Positions 46,576-56,996 of a stretch of DNA of 64,000 bases are shown here, piece after piece. The notes beneath the pieces were generated by a model. That model was given only the letters and a program-made list of their open reading frames with translations. It was not told the DNA's origin and did not search any database. The stretch is from Eucalyptus grandis (lineage: Eukaryota; Streptophyta; Magnoliopsida; Myrtales; Myrtaceae), in contig NC_052618.1 in the NCBI RefSeq assembly GCF_016545825.1, forward strand, positions 38,324,196 through 38,388,195. The letters are read 5' to 3'. A program made the position numbers and the translations under genes. How positions within the stretch are numbered: position 1 is the first letter of the stretch; every line of letters starts with the position of its first letter.

Positions 46576-49432
46576 CTAGTTCCATGACTCTGAAAGCTTT
46601 ACGCTAACACCATCTTTAAAACCTAGTATGGGATTGCGGTAGACATCTCCTATCTTGATTTCTGTCCACCTGTAAATAAGTAGACAGAAAAGAAGATCAT
46701 GAGACAACTGCCACGAGATCTCGGCCACATTTTCTTGCCAGAGACGACCAATATATTTGGAAAAGGATTGAGAATTTGTCTACCTAAACTTTGTGACCAA
46801 CACATGAAGAAATGCACATAAGAAGGCTCGAGTGTATTCTGCACCCACACATTGTCTCATTCCTCCACCAAAAGGCGTGAAGTTCTGCGATATTGTGCCT
46901 GAATCAAGATCCTGATATGCAATGGACATCAAGATATGCCAAGAAGACGGAAAAAATTCAGTCCATGAAGATTTATTGAAGAGAAAGCTCATGAAATATC
47001 TGCTAGCTTTTCAAGTGTCACACCTTCCAGCGCCAAGGGTTAAATTCAAGAGGATTCTCAAACACATTGTGATTCATATGAAGAGCGGTCGTGACTACCA
47101 TGATCGACCACCCTTTTGGGATCGTAAATCCTGCAAGTGCATAGTTTGTGAGAGTATATTGCTAATTAGAGTTTCAAAAGTGCGAACATCCATCGGGACC
47201 ACTCACCTTTCACTGGGATATCTTGTAATGCTCTTCGGAGTACCCCTGGAATGGTATTTGCCAGCCTGAGTGTTTCATTTATTACCTGAAGTGTTTTTTT
47301 TTTTTTTTTCAAGAGTACTTTTACATGTTGGAACATGATTGCATAGAAGGCGTAATTATATATATTCTTGTGAAGGGATTCTGCGTCACCTGCATCGTGA
47401 AAGTCATCGACTTGTATTCATCCCAACAAAGTGCAGTACTTTGATGCTCTCTCTTTTCAAGGATCAGTTTGTGCTCGGCCTACGATGTAATCATTGTCAT
47501 TATTGAACAATTTTTCACAATATGGCAAGTTCATACTTGTTAAGTAAATCCTCTCACCCTTAATTCTGCTAGGACTGCTGGGGTCTCAGACAGTAGCTTG
47601 AAGATCATAGCCAGCATTGTCGAAATAGACTCAGAACTTGCGAAGATGCCCGCAAACATCAACTGAACTATGAAATCCTCTGTCAGGAACTCCTGATCGG
47701 GCATGCTGTCAATTGCCTGATCAAGAAAATCCACATTGCTTGTTTTCCCTGAATTGAGTCTCTCCCTCAGGATACCTTTGAGCATATCTATCAATTTCCT
47801 GTGTTCCTGGAGTGAAACGATGAATTGTCAAAAAGATTAAGATTCATGTATTTGGCTCAAAACTTGTTTTGTTTCCAAGGTTTGCCTTAAACTAATTTTC
47901 TACTTCATAGCCCATGCTTTCCTACTCCTTGAAGCCTATTCTGTCAGTCCTCTATGGCTAAAGAAAAAACTCAGTATACTATCTTTTTGAACCATTTAGG
48001 TGTTGGAGTTGGCACTATGGGCATTTCCTAACTGCAGGGGAAAATGAAATGGCGATTGAGATTTTCTTCTGTCGATAAAAATGTACGAAAACATAAGAGG
48101 TGTTGCAATTTTAATTACCTTTAGGCACCTACGGTATGCAGTACCAGGGACATTCAAGGGAAATGCCATGAAACCTCTTAAGAACCTGTTGCTCCACTCA
48201 TTGGTAGCGTCTGCTGAAGCCTCATCAGCATCATAACTAAAAAGTTGCTTCCCCGCGAAATCGAACATCATCTAAAAGATGGTTAGTTCAACAAAATAAA
48301 CTTGTAAGCTCAATGAAAAAATTTCAATGTTGTAAATTTTAAAGAAGACATGCCCCAAACTGACAAACTAGAGTTTTACAGCAGAAGCAGCTTGTTTCAC
48401 TTCGATGCACGGTTGGCTAGACCACATTCTTAGACATCTCTCAACCCCTTCCTCTATTTGCTGAAGCAGCTTTTCTCTGAGGATGTCGGAGCCAAAGTGA
48501 TTCAGAAAGATTCTTCTTATGTACTTGTGAACTAGACCGACTCTGCTCAAGCGGGATTCACCCTCCATTGCAAGTATCTTGGCAAAGGTGTCAAAGTACC
48601 ACATTTCAACGAGCCTCCCTTCTTGCTGAAGGATGTGATTATTAAATTCAGGGTCTACAGAAAAAATGATTGGCCGACCTGCTAAACTGGTTCGGAATAT
48701 TGGCCCATACCAGAAAACAGAATACATTGATTATCACGTTAATTCTTTCAGGAAGCAAGAGAACCTGTTTCCTTTGCGGCAATCTCTATTAAGCAAACAT
48801 CGTTGAAAGAGTTTAAGAATGGACTCAAGCGCTTTCTCATCGTTCAAGCTTCTCAAAATCCATTTATTTTTTTATATTCAACCTTAAAAGAAGTTCGAAA
48901 GGTCGTTATGGGTTTGGGTAGAAAAATGTAAAGAAACCAAAGAATGTTACCAGTAGAAAAACCAAACTCAACCTGACAGATTAAAAACATAGAGTACTCA
49001 ATTTGTAATTATATAGTTGAACAGATAATCTTTTTCTTTTTTTTTTTGAACAGATAATCTTTTAGTGCAACACCATACCATTACAACTTGACGCACGCGT
49101 GATATTCACGATAAGGTTGAAAGCCAAGCCAATCTAATCGGGTTTTCAAGAGTCAGGCCACACAAGACCAAATTAATATGGACCCCGCAATCTACAAAAC
49201 CTTGGGTGGAAGGATGTTACCTCTGAACTCTCTTTCTAATGAACGGATGAAGGTCAAGAGAGTAGCTGGGAATCAAGAGCTTAAGAGTCTCCCCAAGGAG
49301 AGGCAAACCCATTGAACCTGGAGGCAAAACTCCATTGCATCTGGGTTTTCTCCACTTGTAGACCCAACGAACAAAGTACAATAAAGTCGCTACCGCAAGG
49401 CACAATGAAAAGACCCACATTTTTCTCTTCAA
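46576..49432 (-). CDS. Cytochrome P450, CYP87 family-like, nine exons, 480 codons
   Basis: Haem-thiolate monooxygenase, probably ER-anchored. CYP87 members oxidise sterol- or triterpene-type substrates (family knowledge). Exons (minus): 49432-49221, 48710-48380, 48271-48119, 47806-47558, 47479-47390, 47285-47207, 47130-47024, 46911-46784, 46669-46576; they join in phase to 1443 nt. Seen: signal anchor (residues 5-25), proline hinge LPPGS (36-40), YGPIFRTSLAGRP, QQEGRLVEMWYFDTF, I-helix AGIFASSES (284-292), ExxR ETLR (349-352), FNPWRW (401-406) and haem loop FGGGMRQCVG with Cys428. Length suits the family. Eight introns are GT-AG except intron 1, whose acceptor reads TG (48712-48711); this may silence the gene or be a sequence error. 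Which substrate is used cannot be told. Confidence 0.85.
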
Positions 49433-49466
49433 GTTTGCGACTCTTCTAATCCTACAAAGAGACCAG

Positions 49467-49473
49467 ATTTATA
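49467..49473 (-). promoter_or_regulatory. Possible TATA box of the P450 gene
   Basis: Minus-strand TATAAAT about 35 bp before the ATG (context ccatctataaatctgg). It would leave a very short leader, so it is only a candidate. Confidence 0.3.
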
Positions 49474-49860
49474 GATGGCCGACATTTGCATGAGACATTT
49501 GCATGAACTGTCGCACCCCTAATCCCAGGGGGATGACACGACTATTCTTTTACCCAAAGTATGCAATCTCTGACCATCCAAATCCAACCTCCAAAAGTCT
49601 GTCGATATCACTCTCACTCTATAGGTCACTAACTCTCACGAAGTTACGTGAATTTCGTCCCATAGTCACATGTGAGTCACATGTGCTGGTAAGCATGCGA
49701 AGATTTGCCCGGCCAAGAGAAATCAAAGTTATCCATTTCCAGCGGTAATGTAAGACTCCACGCCTAAAGTTTATTTTAAGAATGGGTCTCCTCTGATGAC
49801 TCTTTTAAGAAAATAGGGCCTATTTGAAAATTTCCCAAACATAGAACACGTGATTCCTAT
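49474..49860. other. Upstream region of the P450 gene
   Basis: No gene is seen; the plus frame 49503-49748 has no family features. It contains a cacatgtgagtcacatgtg inverted motif near 49667. Confidence 0.35.
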
Positions 49861-50085
49861 CTTGCTTATACAGTTGAACAGATTATCTTTTAGTGTGACA
49901 CCATACTATTATAATTTTATACACACGTCTGAAACCAAAGCCAAGCTAATTGAGTTTTTCAATGCCAATTCACTTTGGTTTGTTTTCGTTCCCCATATAG
50001 GACCAAATTAATATAGACTATATTTCATCAACTCATGCACTCCCCTTGGAATTACAAAAGAAAAATGGAGGAGGAGATGTTACCT
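49861..50085 (-). pseudogene. Fragment of a second P450 copy (first intron only)
   Basis: cagttgaacagattatctttta, gtgtgacaccatactattata, ccaaagccaagctaattgag, ataggaccaaattaatatag and gaggagatgttacctc follow, in the same order, the first intron of the neighbouring gene (49007-49221) up to its GTAACATC donor. Exon 1 should begin at 50083, but a MITE starts exactly there. The fragment therefore records a tandem duplication of the P450 gene that was then destroyed. Confidence 0.7.
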
Positions 50086-50293
50086 CCATTTGTTTTGCAG
50101 AAAATGAGTGATTTTAAATTTTTTAAAATAATTGTTTGTAGCACTGAAAAAAATAAATAAATGAAAAATATTTTCATCGTCCACGAAAATATTTAGACAT
50201 TGTCTACAACGAAAATATTTTTCATTGATTAATTATTTTCCTTTTTAAGAAAATATTTTCCAAATCATTTATTTTTCGTGAAACAAATGGACC
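50083..50293. mobile_element. Small MITE with about 30-bp terminal inverted repeats
   Basis: Left end CTCCATTTGTTTTGCAGAAA and right end TTTTCGTGAAACAAATGGAC are near-complementary over about 30 bp. The interior is AT-rich with ATTTTC/GAAAAT repeats. Related ends (tttgtttcacggaatatttt) occur at 3790 and 58513. Confidence 0.6.
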
Positions 50294-50560
50294 TTTTGAT
50301 GGGTTTTGCTTTGGACCAAGTTTGGAATCTAGATGGACGGTATCCCAAAAAACCAAACCAAACTACTCATACTTTAAAAAAAAAAAAAACCATTAATCTT
50401 AAGCAATTCACCACTTCCATAGGCAATTATCTTTTGTTTTTGTATTAATATTTCTTTTATTTGGATACTTAAAAGAATGACATCAATTGAGTTTCATATT
50501 CCCAATTACTTCTTCCGGCGGGCTTTGGCACTTCTTTTCAAAAAGCAAACGGGTTAGCAA
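50294..50560. repeat. Third copy of the 1728-1985 block
   Basis: gggttttgctttgg, ggaatctagatggacggtat, gcaattcaccacttcc, ttggatacttaaaagaat and cccaattacttcttc follow as at 1728-1985 and at 56325-56570. It sits directly before duplication copy 2, as expected if two or more tandem units once lay here. Confidence 0.75.
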
Positions 50561-51077
50561 CAATGTCATACATCACGTCATACATCCCAAACCCGCCCGC
50601 CGCATTCCTATGCCATTTTATATATAATAAAAGATACAGTACGGCCCAAAAAACAAACAAGAAAGATTTAAGTCCTCCTTAGACCTTCCATGAGCCGCCA
50701 TTCAAAATTAGACAAATAATTTTGTTTTTCTCCTATTTCCTTATATCAAAATTAGACAAAAATTTTGTTTTTCTCCTCAAGGTTTTTCATTAAAAAAAAA
50801 AAAAAAAAAGAGGAGTTCCTTTGGCAGCGGCAGCGGCAACAAATAATCAGCATGTTTAAAGACAATTTTCCAACTGCGACTATGAAAATTCAAGGTCAGA
50901 CTCGAAATTCAATGATAAAATTGCCCTCGTGACAAGATTCCAAAATCGAGAATGGCTGACAAGATGCTAAGGGTGATAAATGGTACATCCTCAGCACTCG
51001 TCTGATTTGAAAGGGAAAATTGCATCTTAAACCCATGAAGTTAAACATGTGTTGGTCAAAAGTTAAACATGACTTTT

Positions 51078-52038
51078 TGTTAAAAATATGTCTCGAGTTT
51101 GAACCCGTTAAAAAAACTGGACTAATGAGAATACGTGAACTTGATCACGTGTGAGTCAAAGCAGCGCATGTGAATTAATCAGCCAAAATTGTCAAAAGAA
51201 GATTGCATGCAGATCTACAAGCCGCAAGCGTGAAGAATAGGCCAGAAGGGAGAGTGCAGCTGTGAGAGGGAAAGTCCAAAATTGCTGCTTGTATTTAATG
51301 CAAATAGAAGCTTTTTGTCTTTTGTTATTTGGCTGAAGTGCAAGAGAGAATAGTGCTCGAGTTGGACTTCTTCAAGAAAGCTTGGGGAGTTGGCATGCAT
51401 GAAGAAAAGTGCAATGATGGCATTCATTGCATGGGTCAAAGAAAGAAGAAAGAAAGCTTCATACGTCCATTTTCTCCCCTCCTTTAATGCATGCATGGAC
51501 ATCCATGGATTATGGTGGGCTTGCTTTGTCCTTTCTTTCTCTGAAGAAGACTTCCTCACGTTGCAATAAATAATGGAGACTCTCTTTTATATTATAAAAA
51601 AGGGAGATGTCCAACGGAGAAGAGTGCACCCAATTTCGGTGGCCGAGAGAGAGCTCCTAAGGAGTGTAGAGAGTTCTCTTATGTGAGGGATTTTCTCGTT
51701 GTAATTATACCCGAGTATTTTATCCAGTTAAATTCTTGTGAGTAGAATTTGTTTAATTCCTTGAGTGAGATTTCACTAGGAATTGTTAAGGGCTAAACAC
51801 TATGTGAGTTATTTGGATGTAATTTGGGGCCGGGAAACACTAAGAGTGTGTTTGAGTACTCGAGTGATTGTAATCTCTAGTGTATCGTTTGTTTCTATAG
51901 TGGAATTCTTTACTGCTCTCCTCATGGATGTAAATTCCAATATTCGAACCAAACCACGTAAATCTAGTGTCCAATTTCCTTTCCTTCATTCCGACTATTT
52001 TATCCGATTTGCTTGGTCCATATTCCGCGTGCACAACA
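51078..52038 (+). repeat. 5' LTR of the copia element
   Basis: TGTTAAAAATATG to GCACAACA. TATA box at 51593-51599 (attataaaaaaggg). Ends followed by AG and the primer site. Confidence 0.93.
51593..51599 (+). promoter_or_regulatory. TATA box of the copia 5' LTR
   Basis: TATAAAA followed by gggagatgtccaacgg. The 3' LTR has tataaaagagagagatgtcc at 54884. Confidence 0.5.
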
Positions 52039-52040
52039 AG

Positions 52041-52056
52041 TGGTATCAAAGCCTGG
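52041..52056 (+). promoter_or_regulatory. Primer-binding site (initiator Met tRNA)
   Basis: TGGTATCAAAGCCTGG, two bases after the LTR. It is the complement of the initiator methionine tRNA 3' end with few mismatches, the standard primer for plant copia elements. Confidence 0.85.
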
Positions 52057-52086
52057 TTTGGCTGACGTGAAGCGAATCGGTGACTA

Positions 52087-52866
52087 ATGGAAGATGGAAT
52101 TGTGAGAATCAACCGATTTGATGGGAAGGATTTTGCTTTCTAGAAGATGCAGATTGAAGATTGTCTGTACCTGAGAAATTTGCACTTGCCATTATCTGGG
52201 GAGAAACCAGACTCGATGAAGGATGTCGAGTGGGAATTGCTGGATAGACAAGCAATGGGTGTTATTCGGCTAACGTTTGCTCGTAACATTGCATTTAACA
52301 TCGTAAAGGAGAAAACCACTGCGGGACTAATGAAAGCCCTATTGAATGTGTACGAAAAACCCTCTACGATCAATGAGGTCTATTTGATGCGACTTTTATT
52401 TCACTTAAAGATGGGCGAAGGTACGTCAGTAGCTAAACATATCAACAAATTCAACGAGGTCATTAACCTATTGAGTTCGGTGGAGATTAACTTTGAAGAT
52501 GAGGCACATGCGTTGATTTTATTATCCTCATTGCTTGATAGTTGGAATACTACTGTTACTGCTATTAGTAATTCCTCTTGGTCACGAAATTTGACGTTTG
52601 ATGAGGTTCGTGATTTGATTCTAAGTGAAGACATTTGTAGGAAAGAATCTGGTGAACCCGTGTCTACTACTTTAGTAGGTGAAAGTAGAGGAAGAACTAG
52701 TACGCGTGTTAGCATGAACATGAACATACGTAGTCAATTTGGGACTGGTAAAGTTGTCTGTTGGAATTGTAGCAATAGTGGGCATCGTAGAAGAGACTAT
52801 TTTAAGCTGAAAAATGAAAATGGTAAGGGAATTAGAGTTGATTCTAAGATAATGTTGAAGCTGTAG
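52087..52866 (+). pseudogene. Copia gag
   Basis: ATG at 52087 begins MEDGIVRINRFDGKDFAF, then a TAG at 52141 (a Trp codon is expected), after which KMQIEDCLYLRNLHLPL runs open to 52866. The Gag fold blocks are ALLNVYEKPSTINEVYLMRL, GEGTSVAKHINKFNEV and LLSSLLDSWNTTVTAI. The zinc knuckle CWNCSNSGHRRRDYF has lost its last Cys (Tyr instead). It would form the virus-like particle; two lesions make it inactive. Confidence 0.88.
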
Positions 52867-53160
52867 CTGAGAATGAATTTGATGGTGTCGATTGTGTCTT
52901 ATATGTCACTGAGGATTCGTCATTTGATAGATGGATAATTGATTTTGGTTGTTCATTTCACGTTACACCAAATAAGAACTGGTTTATCACTTATCAGTGC
53001 ATGGGTAGTGGTAAAGTCCAGTTAGGAACAATGCTAAGTGCAATGTGTTGGGTGTTTTGTGATGTTAAAATTAGAATGCATGATGGTATTGTGAGGATAT
53101 TAACTGGAGTAAGACACATTCCAGAATTGAAAAAAAAAAAAAAAACTTAATTTCCTTAGG
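52867..53160 (+). pseudogene. Copia protease region, active site changed
   Basis: After a frameshift near 52850-52870 the frame reads EDSSFDRWIIDFGCSFHVTP (about 52910-52965). The family motif is D-S/T-G; here it reads DFG at 52941-52949, so the catalytic triplet is damaged. HIPELKKK and an A-run (53129-53145) follow. Confidence 0.7.
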
Positions 53161-54130
53161 TACCCTAGATTTAGCTGGTTGAAGGTATTCTTCAGAAGTT
53201 GGAGTTCTGAAGGTTGTTCAAGGTGCCTTAATGATAATGAAAGGAATCAAGCACGGAGGCCTGTATAAACTTCAAGGTGAGACAGTGACAGGTTTCGCCT
53301 CGGAGACATTGGATGCATCTGTTCAAGAGTCTTTTGATTGCTCGAGGAAGACTTAGGTGTTTGTGCCAATGCACAAGTTTGATGTTGGTGTCAGGATCAC
53401 GCGGTTGAGAGCTTTGATTGAGATTGAAACTAGTAAGTTGATCAAGCATGTGTTGACTAACAATAGCATGGAGTTCTACTCGGAGCTGGCAAATAAATTC
53501 TACATGACAGAGGGCATAGTGAAACACCGCACTAGTGCCAATAAATCACAACAATTTGCAAAATTGATGAGTATAACATTACTAAAAACGGTCCGTAAAA
53601 TGATCTCTAGTACTAGTGTTGCTAGGAGAATTCTAGTTGATGTGCTTAATACGATAAGCTACTTGGTGAATAGATCCCCATTAATTGCTATTGAATGGTG
53701 GACTCCTAAATAAGCGTGATTAGGTAACGTTGCTAGTTATTCTATTTTTAGAATATTTGGTTGCTCGTGTTATTTTCGAGTGAGTGATGGTAAGCTTGAT
53801 GAGAGGGCAAGGTGCATATTCCATGGCTATGCACAAGGTGAGTGGGGCAATCAGTTGTGGTGCTCGAATATAAATTCACATGTTGACTGCAGAGAAGTTA
53901 CCTTTGATGAGTCTTAGGTACTTCTGGCTAGGAGTGTTTGTGGCAATGTTAATACGGATCTGGACGGTATTCGGCTCAAGGTGGAGTTGCAACCAGAAAG
54001 TCCTAAGGTAGCAGGTACTAGCAGAATAATCGACACGGATGATGCTTATAGCGAGGTGGAGCCGATAGAGCTAATGATTGTTGTAGCTGCTGAATTTGAC
54101 AAGGTGCGTGTTTGATCTTTTATCAGATAT
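53161..54130 (+). pseudogene. Copia GAG-pre-integrase and partial integrase
   Basis: Blocks GVLKVVQGALMIMKGIKHGG and LYKLQGETVTGF, then, after a deletion of the first integrase half, FYSELANKFYMTEGIVKHRT, TVRKMISSTSVARRIL, ISYLVNRSPLIAIEWWTPK and IFRIFGCSCYFRVSDGKLDE. The catalytic TDNG motif reads TNNS (near 53457-53468). Stops at 53164-53180, 53353 and 53711. RT and RNase H should follow but are missing. Confidence 0.8.
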
Positions 54131-54377
54131 GGAAGCAATGATGGTTTTGTTTTATCTGTTATACAGGAAGTTATGTCAGAAAATCCTTGTGGAGTAGCTA
54201 ATTATGTAGGTGGAGTTGGTGTCTTGATGAGGTCCACAATTATGGGGAAGTTTAAGCGCGGCTTGAACTTAGAAGCACTATGTGTCAGTTGAACCCATTG
54301 GGGCTGTGGGAGAGTAGTAGCGAGGTGTCCACTGAAGTGATTATGACTTGGCTGAAACGTCGAGCCAAGATGGAAAT
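54131..54377 (+). other. 3' internal end of the copia element, RT/RNase H deleted
   Basis: Only a short tail (KFKRGLNLEAL-like coding end and gccaagatggaaat polypurine tract) lies between the integrase remnant and the 3' LTR, where about 2 kb of RT and RNase H would normally be. Confidence 0.65.
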
Positions 54378-55328
54378 TGTTGAAAATATGTCTCGAGTTT
54401 GAGCCCATTGAATAAAATCGAACTAACGAGAATACGTGAACTCGACCATGTGCAAGTCAAAGCAGCACATGTGAATTAATCAGCCAAAATTTTCAAAGAA
54501 TATTGCATGCGGATCTACGAGCCGCAAGCGTGAAGAATAGGCCAGAAGGGAGCGTGCAGCCGTGAGAGGGAAAGTCCAAAATTGCCGCTTGTATTTAATT
54601 TGAATAGAAGCTATGTCTTTTGTTGTTCGGCTGAAGTGCAAGGGAGAATAGTGGTCAAGTTGGACTTCTTTGAGAAAGCTTGGGAGTTGGCATGCATGAA
54701 GAAAAGTGCAATGATGGCATTCATTGCATGGGTCAAAGAAAGAAGAAAGAAAGCTTCACACATCCATTTTCTCCTCTCCTTTAATGCATGCACATGCATG
54801 GACGCCCATGTATTATGGTGGGCTTGCTTTGTCCTTTCTTTCTTTGAAGAAGACTTCCTCACGTTGCCATAAATAATGGAGACTATAAAAGAGAGAGATG
54901 TCCAACGGAGAAGAGTGCACCCAATTTCGGTGGCCAAGAGAGAGCTCTTGAGGAGTGTAGAGAGTTCTCTTATGTGAGGGATTTTCTCGTTGTAATTATA
55001 CCCAAGTGTTTTAGCCAATTAAATTCTTGTGAGTAGAATTTGTTTAATTCCTTGAATGAGGTTTCACTAGGAATTGTGAGGGGCTAAATACTGTGTGAGT
55101 TATTTGGATATAATTAGGAGCTGGGAAACACTAAGAGTGTGTTTGAATACTGGAGTAATTGTAATCTCTAGTGTATCGCTTGTTTCTATAGTGGAATTCC
55201 ATACTGCTCTCCTCGTGGACATAGGTTCCGATATTCGGACCGAACCACATAAATCCGATGACTGATTTCCTTTCCTTCATTCCGACTATTTTATCCGATT
55301 CGCTTGGTCCTATTCCGCGTGCACAACA
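54378..55328 (+). repeat. 3' LTR of the copia element
   Basis: TGTTGAAAATATG to GCACAACA. Target duplication CTTTT follows at 55329. Confidence 0.93.
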
Positions 55329-56965
55329 CTTTTGATAGCAAAAATTTGCCACATTCAACAGATGATGAAGTTGTAAACCTTTGTAAGGTATCAAAACTGG
55401 AGAAACCTATAAAGGCTAACTCACAAACAACGAAAGGTGTTCGATAAGCGCAAATCACGTGAGTACCTAAGGGACAGCAGAATGTCTCTTTTTCAACAAT
55501 AAATGCCTGCACATCGAGTATAACAACCTACACAGAGAAAATGATATACAAGTATCTTGAGAAGCACAAGGACGCAGAACTCTGGGATTGCTCAAGAAGG
55601 TATTTTGTGTCCACCCACTCTTTCCTGGATGAGTTTCATGCAGAAGATACACCGTAAATCTGCTTGTCCAGTTTCTGTCGCTGCAGTCATCAGACATCTA
55701 AGGTTGCATCAAGGGAGATCCACCATCAAGATGTTGACACTTTCACTGAGCGACACCTGGAAACATATAGGATACAATGTCTGAGTGAAACTGCCAGGAG
55801 AAAATGCATTTCGGCTTTCATTTCGGCACGAAGGGACTGATAAGAAAGAAAAATGTTCATTCACAGAACTGATTGAGCTAAGATAAACATTGACCGATCT
55901 GTCCTCAAAATTTAGAGTGGCTGCACAAACCTTTTAGGTAAAGAAGGAATTGCAACTGCATTTCAAGTAGTCAACAAATATTGGATCCTATGTAGCTGAA
56001 AACAGGCATAGATGAACGATATTCCAGCATCTTGCTATAATGATGGCAGTCATCTTAGAATGACACCATCTCCACCCAGAAATTTTCCACTATTTCCAGA
56101 ACTTACTTTCATTGGGAAAACATATGTAAACCATGTGTTTATCAAACAATATCAAGCTCAAAATAAAGAACCAGGCAGCCACTCTCCTTTCCCAGTCTGT
56201 CATCTCGCACGACGCAAATACCCCAAAATCCAGCCTGCCCCACTCCTAGGTGCCAAAAATGGAAGCACATTGAGTTCGATCCTCCTATAGGATTACAATG
56301 GCATTTTGGAAGAGAAAACCCTGTGGGGTTTTGCTTTGGGCCAGTTTGGAATCTAGATGGACGATATCCCAAAAAACCGAACCAAATTACTCATACTTAA
56401 AAAATACCATGAATCTCAAGCAATTCACCACTTCTATAGGCAATTATCTTTTATTTTTGTATTAATATGTCTTTTATTTGGATACTTAAAAGAATGACAT
56501 CAATTGAGTTTCAAATTCCCAATTACTTCTTCAGGCCGGCTTTAGCACTTTTTGAGAGCAAAAAGCGTAGGGTGCTGAGACATTCTGCGCGCGCAAAAAA
56601 AGATTACGAATCAGATTCGCCCCGTGGCAAATGCAAAGAACAACAAGAGCCCAAAATCACAATCCATTTAGTAGGATTAACTATTAAGAGTCCTCAGTTC
56701 CTACTCCAGAATCCATCCACAATTCAGACCAAAACACAAGAACAAAAAACGAGAATTCCGCCTAATCGCAAACATCCCCGGCCCTAACTTTAGCAAATGA
56801 AAACAGGCAAAGCACGCGCAGCAGAACTTAGCATATCGGATTCGGCGAAATAAGTGCTACGACATTACATTGTTCTCGCTGGAGCATCGCTTTCACCGCC
56901 GAATCAATCGATCGAGCACAAACGCCTACTGACGGAAAAGGAGCAAAGCTCGGTCGCCGACGTAC
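55329..56965. other. Non-coding part of duplication copy 2
   Basis: Counterpart of 690-2084, with about 290 bp at 56630-56920 that copy 1 has lost. The junction in copy 1 falls between two gcaaa-like ends, suggesting a microhomology deletion. No gene is recognised; the open frames differ from copy 1. Confidence 0.5.
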
Positions 56966-56996
56966 CTGTTTGCTTCTGGCGGAGGTTGAGCGCCAT
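56966..56996 (-). pseudogene. Exon 1 resembling SLY1, copy 2
   Basis: Minus-strand ATG at 56996, MALNLRQKQT plus one base, donor GTACGT at 56965, identical to copy 1. The leader is kept but the site II box cluster is deleted (57230). A fuller first-intron sequence remains at 56630-56965. No later exon is found before or after the copia insertion, so it is a fragment. Confidence 0.42.

Larger units (their letters stand above)
51078..55328 (+). mobile_element. Ty1/copia retrotransposon with deleted pol (4251 bp)
   Basis: Flanked by the perfect target duplication CTTTT (51073-51077 and 55329-55333); copy 1 has the empty site at 682-691. LTRs 51078-52038 (961 bp) and 54378-55328 (951 bp) start TGTTRAAAATATG and end GTGCACAACA. 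The primer site is at 52041-52056. Internally only gag, protease and parts of integrase remain; reverse transcriptase and RNase H are absent. The LTRs look alike with scattered differences, so insertion is moderately recent and later than the duplication. Confidence 0.95.
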
